DNA of 64,000 nt from Adiantum capillus-veneris. Taxonomy: Eukaryota > Streptophyta > Polypodiopsida > Polypodiales > Pteridaceae. The DNA is taken from NCBI GenBank assembly GCA_014529385.2, contig CM043969.1, positions 69,018,676-69,082,675 of the forward strand, in the 5' to 3' direction. The translations under genes were made by a program, and so were the position numbers. Within the stretch, counting starts at the first letter, position 1. Each line of letters opens with the position of its first letter. This document shows, one piece after another, positions 54,880 to 64,000 of the stretch. The notes below the pieces were generated by a model that was given only the letters and a program-made list of their open reading frames with translations, ran no database searches and was not told the origin of the DNA.

Positions 54880-57061
54880 TGCGGATGAATTTTGAGGCCT
54901 CAAACGACGTTTTTTTCAAAGTTGAACTAATTGGTTGCCGTAAGATCTGTAGAGCCGCTCTCAGGCTACGTTTTGATATAAAAACTTTTCTGATCCGATA
55001 CCGTTTGTGAAAGTTATGGTCAAAATGAGTCCAAATTCAAATTTAAAAGAAGATTTGGGATATCTGTGAGACTGTGAACACTTCTGTATGGTCAAAATTA
55101 CAGTTGGACCCTAAAACTGGCCTGAAGACATCCTACGCGTAGGATGTCTATATGCTCAAAATTTAACAAAATTTGGTCCAGAGACTCCCCTTGAGTGCAG
55201 CAACACAATGGTATGCTCAGAATTTCATTTGGACCTAAAGATGGCCTTGAGACATCCTACGCGTAGGATGTCTTTTTGCTCAGAATGACTTGAAATTTTC
55301 ATCCCAGCTTCTCCTTGATGTGCTGATCACAGTGGTGTGCTCATAGGTTGGTTTGGAGTCCTAAATCAAGTTGGAGACATCCTACACGTAGGATGTCTTT
55401 TTGCTCTGTTTCAGCTCAAACTTGCACTGTAGCTTCCCCTTGATGTGCTTAACTCACATCTGTTTTTACTTTTTGATTCTGACACCTATGGGTTGGTCAA
55501 ATGATCAAGAATCTGCTTCAGAAGCGTGATGTCTGTTCTGATGAATTCCGAAGTCAAATCAACTCCAAATTGGACCAAATTTGACTAGGAGGCTTGCCTA
55601 AGGCTATACAACAACATGGTATGGTCACAGTAGAATTTTGGTTTCAGAATTTACCAGTAGACATCCTATGCGTAGGATGTCTTTTTTCTCAGAATGAACC
55701 CAAACTTGAACCACAAACTCTCCTTAAGGTGCTGATCACTGTGGTATGCTCAAAATTAAGTTTGGAGTGCAAAATCACACATATGACATCCTACGTGTAG
55801 GATGTCTTTTTGGCCTGTTTGACCCCAGACTTGACCCAAAGCTTCCCCTTGATGTCAGCAACCCAGTGGTATGCTCAGATTTTGGTTTGGATTTCAAAAG
55901 TCCCAAATTTTAGCTGTTCTCGCCTTTTTCAGTCAAAAGTGCTAAAGTCCGCTTTGAATCCAATTTTCTCACCCAATGAGATGAAATTTATCACATGCAC
56001 TCAATACAACATTTAGAACATGCCTATGGAGTCATCCTATGGTTTGGTCTCAAAATTAGGCCTTGGACACAATTTGGGTAGGATGTCTGGCAATTTCAGT
56101 CTATCTGGCCTTATCTTGTCAAGATATGGTCAAGTTCCCCTGTCCAGGTGAAAATAGGGTAAAACCTACCTTCTGAACACACTGGTAACCTCAGATTTTC
56201 AAAATTTCCCCCATATCACCCTGTAGACATCCTACGCGTAGGATGTCTACTGCTGATTTTTTTAGACTGAAGTGTCCCTGATGCTTCCTTATGCTCTCAG
56301 CAAGTGCAAGTATGCTTCACAATTGCAAAAACATGCAAAAATCACTCAATTTAAGCCTTTTCTGAAATTTTACGTTTTCTGACTCCGCCTTTTGGCTTTT
56401 GGTCAACAAAAATAGGAAAAAACACCCAAGTCAATATGTTACTAGGGTAAAATCTACCCTCTGAACCCACTGGTGCAGTCAAAATTTTCAAATTTGGTCT
56501 CCAGAAACCCCTTGAGACATCCTACGCGTAGGATGTCTATGTTTACAGAATTGCAGGTTTTCTTCACAGAACCCTTGCAAATACTCTTTTATATGCACAA
56601 CATCAGTCAGTCATACAAAAATATCCACAAAAGCTTGTTTAATGCATTTTTACCCTCAAAAGCACACTTTTTTGTGATTTCAAATGCAATCAAGCACTTT
56701 AGCAAATAATTCAGTGCTGAATAGCTCTAGATCAAAATCGGATCACTTACCTAAAGCTACTCCTACAAATCATACGGGGTTTTGCATCTATGAGTAGAAA
56801 AACGCTTCACTGCCACACACGGACTAGTAAACGCTTTTATCACCTCACAAATCACTCGACCACCAACAACTACTCTAATCCACAAATGCTAACTAAACAT
56901 ATCTAGTCGCAGACCCTCGGCAAGACACACGCTTCCTGGCTATCCACTTGATCGCGGAATATCCTCTTCCGGATCCACTTAAGAAAAACGCTTTCTTTAG
57001 CCGAAACTAAATCAAGCAACCATCACACGAGTGTTAGTAGGAAACCTACTTAGGTCCTTGT
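54880..57061 (-). other. long untranslated leader of the 11.4-kb element
   Basis: About 2.3 kb separates primer site and gag. It contains no credible ORF but has repeated units near 125 bp, each holding TGCTCA-type text and a 24-nt palindrome. Its left end (54880-55010) is shared with 17300-17440. Confidence 0.8.
55126..56538. repeat. array of seven 24-nt palindromes
   Basis: The 12-nt half AGACATCCTACG is followed by its own reverse complement at 55126-55149, 55250-55273, 56225-56248 and 56515-56538 (perfect). Copies at 55375-55398, 55659-55682 and 55784-55807 carry single changes in the ACGCGT centre (ACACGT, ATGCGT, ACGTGT); the last also begins TG instead of AG. A half copy lies near 56076-56088. 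Several spacings are close to 125 bp. Such sites can form RNA hairpins, self-dimerise or bind dimeric proteins. Confidence 0.95.
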
Positions 57062-57080
57062 GTCCCCGGCAGCGGCGCCA
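57062..57080 (-). promoter_or_regulatory. primer-binding site, tRNA-Asp-like
   Basis: The minus strand reads TGGCGCCGCTGCCGGGGAC one base from the 5' LTR; this closely matches the complement of a plant tRNA-Asp 3' end. Confidence 0.85.
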
Positions 57081-57081
57081 A

Positions 57082-58042
57082 TGTTGGACGGGGAGCGACT
57101 CACACGCCAATGAAGTGCATGCAAACACTACCTAGATCAACATAATGTCAATCGAGGACACAAATGACACGATAGGGACACGGAGGAAATCTCTTAAGCT
57201 TGTCAGGCTGAGACCATCCTACACATACAACACTCTGGAAGGCCAACTATACCATAATCAAGAACCTCACTGCTATCAACTACACCACCTAGCCACATAC
57301 ACACATACGGAAGGTAACTCACCTAATCATGCCAGATTCGTACGAAACTTAAGGAACACCATCCCCTCACTAGGATACACCTGTCCCTAAGCTTCTACAC
57401 TCAAAACCCTCACTCTAAACCCATCTGCGGAAAACGCGTAGGATGACAGAGCTAAATTTTGAAAGTGCTCAAAACTGAAATTTATGAGTACCTATGCGTA
57501 GCTTATGTCGCCACGATTCTATAGACTACTAGCACGCAAAAAACAGACATCGTTTGATACACTTACGGCCACAAATAGCTCGTATATGCATCGGCGTGTG
57601 CGCTTCGTCTCGCGTGGAATGCTTGGCGTCGTCGTGTAGCTCTCCTCGAGCTTACAACAATGGTGCAGTCGAATCTCCAATGTGTTGAGCGAGCCGGGCG
57701 TACGGAGAGGATGAAGCTCACACTCACTCTCTTTCTCTCACACACACAGTAGACGGCAGTGCTAAGTGTTTTGATTATGATAAATGTCCTCCTTTACAAA
57801 ATGACCTAGGTACCTTATATACTAAGGCTACCTTAGGTTTAACCAAAAATGGGGTTGAAAGGGTCAAATGGCTTTGTATTTACAATCTGGAAGTGCCATT
57901 GCACCCCGGCTTCTGAAACTAGAATAACTACTCATTACAAATGACATTTATAGCCATAATCCGCAGCATTTCATAACTTGCAAAAGATAAGACTTTGGTA
58001 CGAAACTTGAGTTATGTTGTGTTGTTGACCGAGCGGTCAACA
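57082..58042 (-). mobile_element. 5' LTR of the 11.4-kb element
   Basis: 961 bp, TGTTGGACGG to GGTCAACA on the + strand. TATATAAGG on the minus strand near 57813-57821 is the promoter candidate. The half-palindrome ACGCGTAGGATGACAG is at 57434-57449. Confidence 0.95.
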
Positions 58043-58047
58043 CTCTA
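58043..58047. other. target-site duplication CTCTA, right
   Basis: It matches 46683-46687. Confidence 0.93.
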
Positions 58048-58500
58048 GCTAAATGGTCTCCTTTGCACCTAAGACAAGGTCCCGAAGTCCTTTGTTGTTT
58101 AGGTTGTTGAGCATATGGTCTCTGGGGATATGCTTTTGGTTTAGTTTCACCCTGATTAGCTATGAACATTATTGTTTCTTGAGTTAGGATAAACCCTTCA
58201 CTCTGATTTACATTGCCCAATATCGATTTTGAAGCTCTACAAGATGAAATGAAACTCTCCACTCATAGGGTTTCATGACACCCTTCATAGATAAGGATCA
58301 CTTGGGTGGAGCGTCCATGGTGTTCCTCTCTCTAACATGTCTATACTGGTACTAGAGAATTCTCTTCTTGGTATCGATCTGGGTACTCATATCTAATTAC
58401 TCCATGATCTTCTTTGCGGGTAGTGGACCATCTTGGGCCTTCCCCGCTGCATGCATCTCGCAGGCTACAGGCGAAGCAGTAGGGGCGCCCCATCGTGAAC
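58048..58500 (-). pseudogene. older gag, proximal part, split by the 11.4-kb element
   Basis: The minus strand reads LTQETIMFIANQGETKPKAY and then the start of a zinc knuckle (GPCLRCKGDHLAR), cut at the CTCTA target site. The inserted element has MDERTLRLIANSG at the same place, so the two are relatives. Upstream, GEGPRWSTTRKEDHG is a decayed version of GEPKWCEIERKWTNH. It continues at 46687 leftward. Confidence 0.75.
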
Positions 58501-58750
58501 CCTTATGTTTGTTTATGTTTCACTAATGAAAAGTTATTTTAATGTTGTGTCAAATTATATTGAGTTAAATGGGTCCAATACACAAGTTTCATGCATGGGA
58601 TATAATACAAAGAAAAAACTTTATATGTATAATTTGAAGAGTTTCCATCTATTCTATATATTAAGCAGAGAGATATTCAGGGGCCACGTGGCGCAATTTT
58701 CTTTATCCGACAGTGTGGCCCTGCATCTCCGGCTACAGTAAGGACAGTGC

Positions 58751-58754
<4 letters not shown>

Positions 58755-58797
<43 letters not shown>

Positions 58798-58810
58798 GCC
58801 GAAGGCCGCC
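58755..58810. repeat. (AG)n microsatellite and GC hairpin
   Basis: About 20 AG units (58755-58793) are followed by GGCGGCC, loop GAA, GGCCGCC (58794-58810), a perfect 7-bp stem. Confidence 0.93.
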
Positions 58811-58869
58811 GGCTACACTAGTGTGATATAAACATGTAGGCTATCCACTACACATTAGCAAACACTTAT

Positions 58870-59113
58870 AGTTGTGTCAACCAATGCTCGCTGAATTGGA
58901 AGAGTCATAGCCAATGAGTTCAAAGGTGGTGGGTCCAACACCCTTTGACTGCTCGAATACATGCTCTAGCCCTTAGGGGCATTTCCCATGTGGTCTGGTC
59001 AAACTTATCTTGCCGGGATGACTCCACCTTAAGGGTTGGATTGCTTCCACCATATGGGGGTTGGGTATGTGCGTTGTAATAAATTTGTAGGTATCTCTCC
59101 CCAAAAAAAAAAA
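58870..59113 (+). mobile_element. possible SINE-like retroposon
   Basis: A roughly 240-bp stretch ends in A11-12. It has weak matches to Pol III box A (TAGCCAATGAGTTC) and box B (GAGTTCAAAGGTGG), which overlap too closely for a normal tRNA promoter. No target duplication was confirmed. Confidence 0.25.
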
Positions 59114-59209
59114 GTTGTTTATGTAAGTATAAATAAGATATATTCTACTACTTTGAAACTTTTTTTTAGTTTCAATAAAGCTACGGGTTTAGGGGCCACC
59201 GGGAGGGGT

Positions 59210-60985
59210 TGGCTTAGCCTGTGAGGCAGGGATATACTGGGGAAGGGGTGCTCGACTATCTCACCCTTCCCACGTGGTGAGTGGGGTCTAGCAAGGCATA
59301 ATTTTGCTCATCGATTTTGGTGGTTGCCTGCCTCCACTGCGAGGTTCTCGCTCACCTAGATCTTCTTCGGATTGGTTCTTGCTTGGGGCATCAGGTGTTG
59401 ATGGTGACTCCATTGGTGATTGTTGTGGCCATCCCTGGCCTTGGTTGGATGGGCTTGGCCCACCTATAAAGGCATGTACTCTTCATCTCACTCCCTTGTT
59501 GGTTGTGGTGGGGTTTTGGCCTACTGCAACATGGTGCTGGAAGGTGAAAACTTGTGGCTCCATGGTGGCTTCATGTGGGTTTGTCTTGGCTTGTTGACCT
59601 CTTGTAATTTTGTACTTAGGTGGATCTTGTGGTCTCGATTTGTGTTTGGATCTCATCTAGCTTGCTCCTTCAAGGTGATGGAGGCTCTGGACTACACCCT
59701 ACTTATGGATTTAGCTTCTCTTTGGTGGTTTTTCTCTCGCAACTCGTAGCACGGTATGGTGTCTTTATTTTATAAATATTATGGCCTCATCCAGAGGGCG
59801 TCCCTTCTCTAGGGTGGCAAACTAGGTTTCTGGGTCTTGTTATGGTCTGATGATTTTGTATGTTGTCGTCCATTATGTTTTGTGAGGTTTGAGGGCTCCC
59901 CGTAAAATCCCTCGTACGAAATCTGTTGATGTTATGGCTATGGTCTGATGTAATTTATTGGGTCTCCTTGGCTCATGCTGAGCAAGGAGGATGTAAGTTT
60001 TCTTTTAATTTATATCGACTCACTCTATGGAGTGAGCATTGAAAAGAAAAAACTTTGCTAATTCTTTAACTAGAACACAAAAACAACATTTACAATCTCA
60101 TTTACAAGGTTTTCTTGGTGACAAGTTTCTATTCTTGATAGATTGTGAATGAGGAAGTTTTGAAAAGCATCTTGATTTATGAGAATTTTGTAAGATTGGA
60201 CCTACAAAAAACATGTGCGTTCTTGGTGTTAATCTGTAGATTTTATCAATTCTTCCAAAAAATTTGCGCCCTTACCAACCTTTCCAAGATTGCATTTTTT
60301 ACTTACATGTTTAGTAGGCATAACAGCCGGTTTTTAGGGTTGAATTTTTTAGTTTCATTTGTAATTATCTATTAACAAATATCTATACTTGGAGATAGTT
60401 TTTTCCCAAGAAGTTATAAGCCTTTCATAAATTATTTGAGAAAATAGTTTAAATCTTCGGTGAAGATTTCACATACCTTTGATGTATATTGCATTTTGTC
60501 ATAGAAAAAAGTCCTCTTTTTTTTTTTGGCTCATAAGCTAACTCCTAGATCAAGGAAACCTCAAGAATTAGTTTCTAGCTTCAAACAATAAATTTAAAAG
60601 TCTCGAAGGAAAACATGACGCTTTAGTTTCTCAAGATTTCTTTTTGGCTTTGGGTCTTGGCGGTTTGTCGTCCTCCTCTGGAGCACTAATCACTCACTTG
60701 GTCTCGTTCGAAGTGGGTTGGTACTTCAATTGGTGGATCTACTTTGGCGTTGCAATTGTTGAATGGATCTGTTGCAGACCTGCTGGATTCCGTGGCAACC
60801 TCTTGATGGTGTCTGGTGTATGGATGAATTGTACTGGTGTATGGTCGTATAGTTATGGATGTTTGATCAAGTCTCTTTGATGCCATGGATCATGTTGAGC
60901 ATGGCTTCCTATGTAATTCTTTTTGTTATTTAATATATCTACTACTCACAATTGTGGGTACTGCCAAAAAAAAAAAAAAAAAAAG
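59210..60985 (+). mobile_element. retroposon-like 3' ends with poly(A)
   Basis: Two blocks (about 59900-60050 and 60860-60985) share a layout: GGCTxATG-type text with CATGxTGAGCA, AATTT/TAATTC, ACTCAC...GTGxGxAxTG, then an A-rich tail (60965-60984, about 20 A). This is typical of plant LINE or LINE-mobilised 3' ends. No RT or endonuclease is visible. ORFs at 59304-59749 and 60644-60880 are not recognised. Confidence 0.35.
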
Positions 60986-62620
60986 TTACGTTGTAATGGC
61001 AAGTTTGTAGAATATCTTAATTTTGCGGTGCATGTTGATCCCAAGCACTCATCAACAATCCAAACCAACAATCCAAACCAACATTGGAGAAATAGGGAGT
61101 AAGTGCATGTATATAGTAATAATATGTGCAAACATGATTTTCAAAAGATCATAGATAAATATAATGTGCTCATATGCTTATGCCAAAAAAAAAACCATGG
61201 TATCAAAGAGACTTGACTATGCTTAGTTCTCACCATGTTTTTATATATTGTAGAGAGTCCCTTCCCCCACTATGTAGCTGCAATCTTTTTTTTGGTTTCT
61301 TTTAATAGGAATCTCCACAGATCCTCCCAACCCTATGAGGAGAAAAGGGGAGGAGATGCCACGTGTAGGAGTAGGGGGGGGAGAGAGAGAAGAAGATAAT
61401 TCTTTGGCAGCCTGGCTCCATGACAATCGTTGGAGATTAGGCCGCCTCTATTTGGCCAGTGGAGCAGCAGAGCTGGGGTACGCTGTCTGCGCACTGGAGG
61501 ACGAGCCAGACGCAGGCCAGAGGCAAACATAGGGAGCTCTCTCTCTCTCTCTCTCTCTCTCCAATGATCAGGTTGCTCAGAGGATCGTCCTTGTGATGCA
61601 CCCTTTGACGGATATGGCCCACATCTCAGGTCTCATCCGTTTATTTCCATCCATCCGGATGTGTAGGTACTCCACTCTCTGGCGATAGGTTCGGCGTCAG
61701 GATGTCATGCAAGTCCTCCACTCTCTGGTGTGGGTAGCCTAGATCCGCAAGCGACTCTCTCTCTATCTCGCTCTTGGTACAGTGGAAAATGGCACTGATA
61801 GGCATGATGGAGACATGACGATGAAGAAGAAAGAAGCGACGCTCAGAGCCGGGTAGGGAGAGTGCGAAGGAAGAGAATGAGAGACGGATAGCGTGAGCTA
61901 AACGAGGGGTAGAGAGCTTATGCTCAATGCATGGCAAGGCGGACATGGAGGAGGACGCAGTGGGGTAGGGCGAGGAGCGGAGCATGTGCATCGGCTCCAA
62001 TTGAGCTCCCTGTTGTAAAAGTTAAGCGATTGAAGGAATCTTCGTGGAAAATAAATTAATGGAATGCAACTTCGACCCACTAGTATACTTGGGAGAAAGT
62101 CATATCTTCAAGTTATCCTCCAACACAAACTTTAGTTAGCAATTTAGGGAGAATGTGCTAGCACACCTATAATGAGTAGCAACAATCAACCACCCTTAGT
62201 GCTACCAAACCTCCTATGTAGGTTCTCTCAACCTTATCATCATGTGTTGTTACTACCCTCAATCGGCAAAAAGCTCAATTATGCACCTGCATAGTGTTAT
62301 TTTGTGTGGTGTAATGTATTGTCTTCTCATGTTATTTAAATTCATTCATAGATGATGTATACGTTGGCATCATTGTTGCTCTAGCAAGAGTATGCCAAGG
62401 TTAGCTTAGCAAGTTACTTGTTGAGCAATAAGGGATGCTCAAAAAAATGCACATAACAAAAAGGAGCTAAATTTAGTCGAGATTTTATTATTTAATGAGA
62501 ATTTAATTTTTGAAGATATATTTGGTTTTTTCTTTTCAAGAGGTCTTTTTCAAGAGCAATACAGATATATTTTTGTAAAAAAAATTTATTTCTTTAAAGA
62601 GATTGAAAAAAAAAAGCTCG
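60986..62620. other. non-coding, with (CT)n at 61536-61562
   Basis: CCATGGTATCAAAGAGACTTGA at 61195-61216 is a short inverted match of 60872-60893. ORFs at 61241-62080 overlap on both strands and lack signatures. A CT run of about 13 units ends at 61562. Confidence 0.45.
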
Positions 62621-62625
62621 TGTGG

Positions 62626-62777
62626 TGTCGACTTGGGGTAGTTTCACTTTGAAAAAATACATGCAAATGAAGGAGTGTTATCCATGTTATTGACCATGAG
62701 AGAGAGAGTGTGTCGACTTGGGGTAGTTTCACTTTGAAAAAATACATGCAAATGGAGTGTTATCCATGTTATTGGCC

Positions 62778-62783
<6 letters not shown>
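62626..62783. repeat. tandem duplication of about 82 bp
   Basis: TGTCGACTTGGGGTAGTTTC and the following AAAAAATACATGCAAATG...GTGTTATCCATGTTATTG occur twice, each followed by CCATGAGAGAGAG. The first copy has GAAG where the second is deleted. Confidence 0.88.
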
Positions 62784-62837
<54 letters not shown>

Positions 62838-62871
62838 CATTGCATGTGTGTGCATGTACGTGCACGTGCAC

Positions 62872-62921
<50 letters not shown>
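62780..62921. repeat. two (AG)n microsatellites
   Basis: AG units at 62780-62834 and 62874-62921 flank a 39-bp TGCATG/GTGCAC-rich alternating purine-pyrimidine segment. Confidence 0.95.
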
Positions 62922-62924
<3 letters not shown>

Positions 62925-63858
62925 CTTGTGAGCTCATAGGGCTCTATCTCACCAAGGACACCTTTCAAGCTCTTCAAATTTCCCGGGGGGAGGGGGGTCA
63001 CTTAATATTTATGCGACTATCACGTGAGTACAATAGAAGGGGTTATTAAATCTTTTTCTCACATTTTCACATACAAAAAGGTACCATAAAATGAAATTGG
63101 AATTTTTCTTTTACAGACTGAATTATTTGTCAAAAATTCACAGATAAGGAGTTTAAAAATAGTCCTTGAACGCACATTATAAACAAAATTTATATTTAGT
63201 GACACACCAAGTCAAATTTTCGAGATAATATGGTTTTCTTAAAGTAATAGTGTATTTTCAAAAGGGTAGCTAACATTTTTCACCCATAGAAAATAAATAA
63301 AATGCCCAACAAAAATCAACCCTCACATTGGCACTCCGAATAGGTGGCCAAAACGTTCTTTTCAGGTGTTTCATTAAAGGGCATCTGAGGAGATACCCTT
63401 TTGGGTTGAATAACAAAACTCTGTGAATGGCAGATGGCAGGTGAGAACTGGAGAACATGTGGCAGCTTTCCCGATGTGGGTGGGTGTAGCCTGTAGGAGT
63501 CGGCTCCTCTCGGAGCTTGTGCCAGGCCATGTGTCCGCGTGCATCGGACGCAAATTTTTTTATTAAAAAAATTGAAACGCAAAGACGGACATGATCGCTG
63601 TTTGCCTGGGTAAATTTGGGTAGAAGTTCTATCTTGCCTCGAGTCCAAGTCTGCAGATTGAGAATATTGAGTTGCATTTTGCAGCTATGCCAATAAATGA
63701 AGATGAGAATATGAGCAAGTGCAGAGGACTTGCAGCTGGGGCAGGGGAGGTCTAGGGAATTGCAGTTAGGAGATGTGGGCAAGCGAGGCGATGGAAAACA
63801 GGAATGCGAAGAAGCACCAAAGGGAAGGAGAGGGAGAGAGCGGTGCAGAGGGCACATG

Positions 63859-63860
<2 letters not shown>
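62922..63860. other. no gene recognised
   Basis: A 195-residue minus frame (63270-63857) has no domain, an odd Cys/Pro-rich composition and no flanking gene signals; I do not call it. Confidence 0.45.

Positions 63861-63933
<73 letters not shown>
63861..63933. repeat. (GA)n microsatellite
   Basis: About 36 uninterrupted GA units. Confidence 0.97.
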
Positions 63934-63935
<2 letters not shown>

Positions 63936-64000
63936 CAGAGGTCATGTGTTGGACCGAACTGGGAGAGAGATCACGTAGGTAGAGGCACAGCCATGGGTTT

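Larger units (their letters stand above)
46688..58042 (-). mobile_element. non-autonomous gag-protease LTR retrotransposon, 11.4 kb
   Basis: LTRs of 958 and 961 bp, a CTCTA target duplication, a tRNA-Asp-like primer site, and a hairpin plus purine tract bound the element. On the minus strand it carries gag, zinc knuckles, aspartic protease, a W-x-P-K repeat ORF and a captured helicase fragment. No RT, RNase H or integrase motif was found. The 2.3-kb leader holds the palindrome array. The LTRs differ at about 35 positions by eye, more than in the 8.9-kb element, so it is older. The protease and the W-x-P-K ORF show it is a relative of the 8.9-kb element. Confidence 0.95.

Noticed and set aside
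55126-56538. CRISPR-like array (regular repeats with spacers)
   Set aside because: The repeats are perfect palindromes in a plant retrotransposon leader. The 100-bp or longer spacers are themselves repeated, and no cas genes exist.
58870-59113. tRNA gene
   Set aside because: Box A and box B-like words are present but overlap or are misplaced, and no cloverleaf can be drawn.
61641-62080. Overlapping minus-strand ORFs of 60-119 residues
   Set aside because: Composition follows GA/CT-rich DNA, with no conserved motif in any frame.
63270-63857. 195-residue minus-strand ORF
   Set aside because: No domain, low-complexity Ser/Pro/Cys composition, overlaps a GA microsatellite region and shows no gene context.

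Overview
This window is nuclear DNA from a land plant with a large, repeat-rich genome. It contains Ty1/copia and Ty3/gypsy LTR retrotransposons with plant-type primer sites, a chromodomain-bearing integrase tail, PPR-like debris, and an exon that reads as a plant mitochondrial bL33 C-terminus. The long AG/CT microsatellites and the style of the PPR fragment suggest a fern, lycophyte or gymnosperm rather than a compact angiosperm, but the sequence alone does not settle this. I see no complete, undamaged host gene.

Layout, left to right. 1-2.47 kb is a decayed chromovirus pol on the + strand (RNase H, integrase, chromodomain), ending at a hairpin, a polypurine tract and a probable LTR. 4.1-4.9 kb holds degenerate palindromes related to those at 55-56.5 kb. 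5.08-7.27 kb is a truncated copia element (copy A). 7.4-9.2 kb is a broken minus-strand coding region with a SWIM-like zinc motif. 10.07-10.19 kb is the bL33m-like exon. 11.2-13.1 kb holds LTR, 3' ORF and polypurine-tract pieces of an old gypsy family. 14.16-14.75 kb is an exact-looking 297-bp tandem duplication. 17.72-22.84 kb is a complete copia element (copy B) with a 5-bp target duplication, inserted in the leader of an older gypsy element whose decayed primer site lies at 24.57 kb. 25.4-25.75 kb is a PPR-like fossil. 28.1-29.75 kb is a copia-type gag with duplicated LTR pieces. 34-35.3 kb holds two more LTR remnants.

The most informative part is 36-58.5 kb. Two minus-strand LTR retrotransposons are bounded exactly: 36069-44976 (8.9 kb, target duplication GAAAC) and 46688-58042 (11.4 kb, target duplication CTCTA). 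Each has paired LTRs, a tRNA-Asp-like primer site, a hairpin plus polypurine tract, gag with several zinc knuckles, an aspartic protease, and an extra ORF carrying repeated W-[IVA]-P-K motifs. I find no reverse transcriptase, RNase H or integrase in either, so both look non-autonomous (gag-protease type) and would need enzymes supplied in trans. The larger one also carries a captured DEAD-box RNA helicase fragment and a 2.3-kb leader with repeated 24-nt palindromes. It inserted into the zinc-knuckle region of an older, related gag, whose halves lie at 46.19-46.69 and 58.04-58.5 kb.

58.7-64 kb is mostly low-complexity DNA, poly(A)-ended retroposon-like debris and AG microsatellites. Several in-frame stops (TAG, TGA) and palindrome variants fit C-to-T decay at methylated CG or CHG sites, as expected for silenced transposons. 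Coordinates of ancient fragments are approximate. Identities were judged by eye; no alignment or database search was run.
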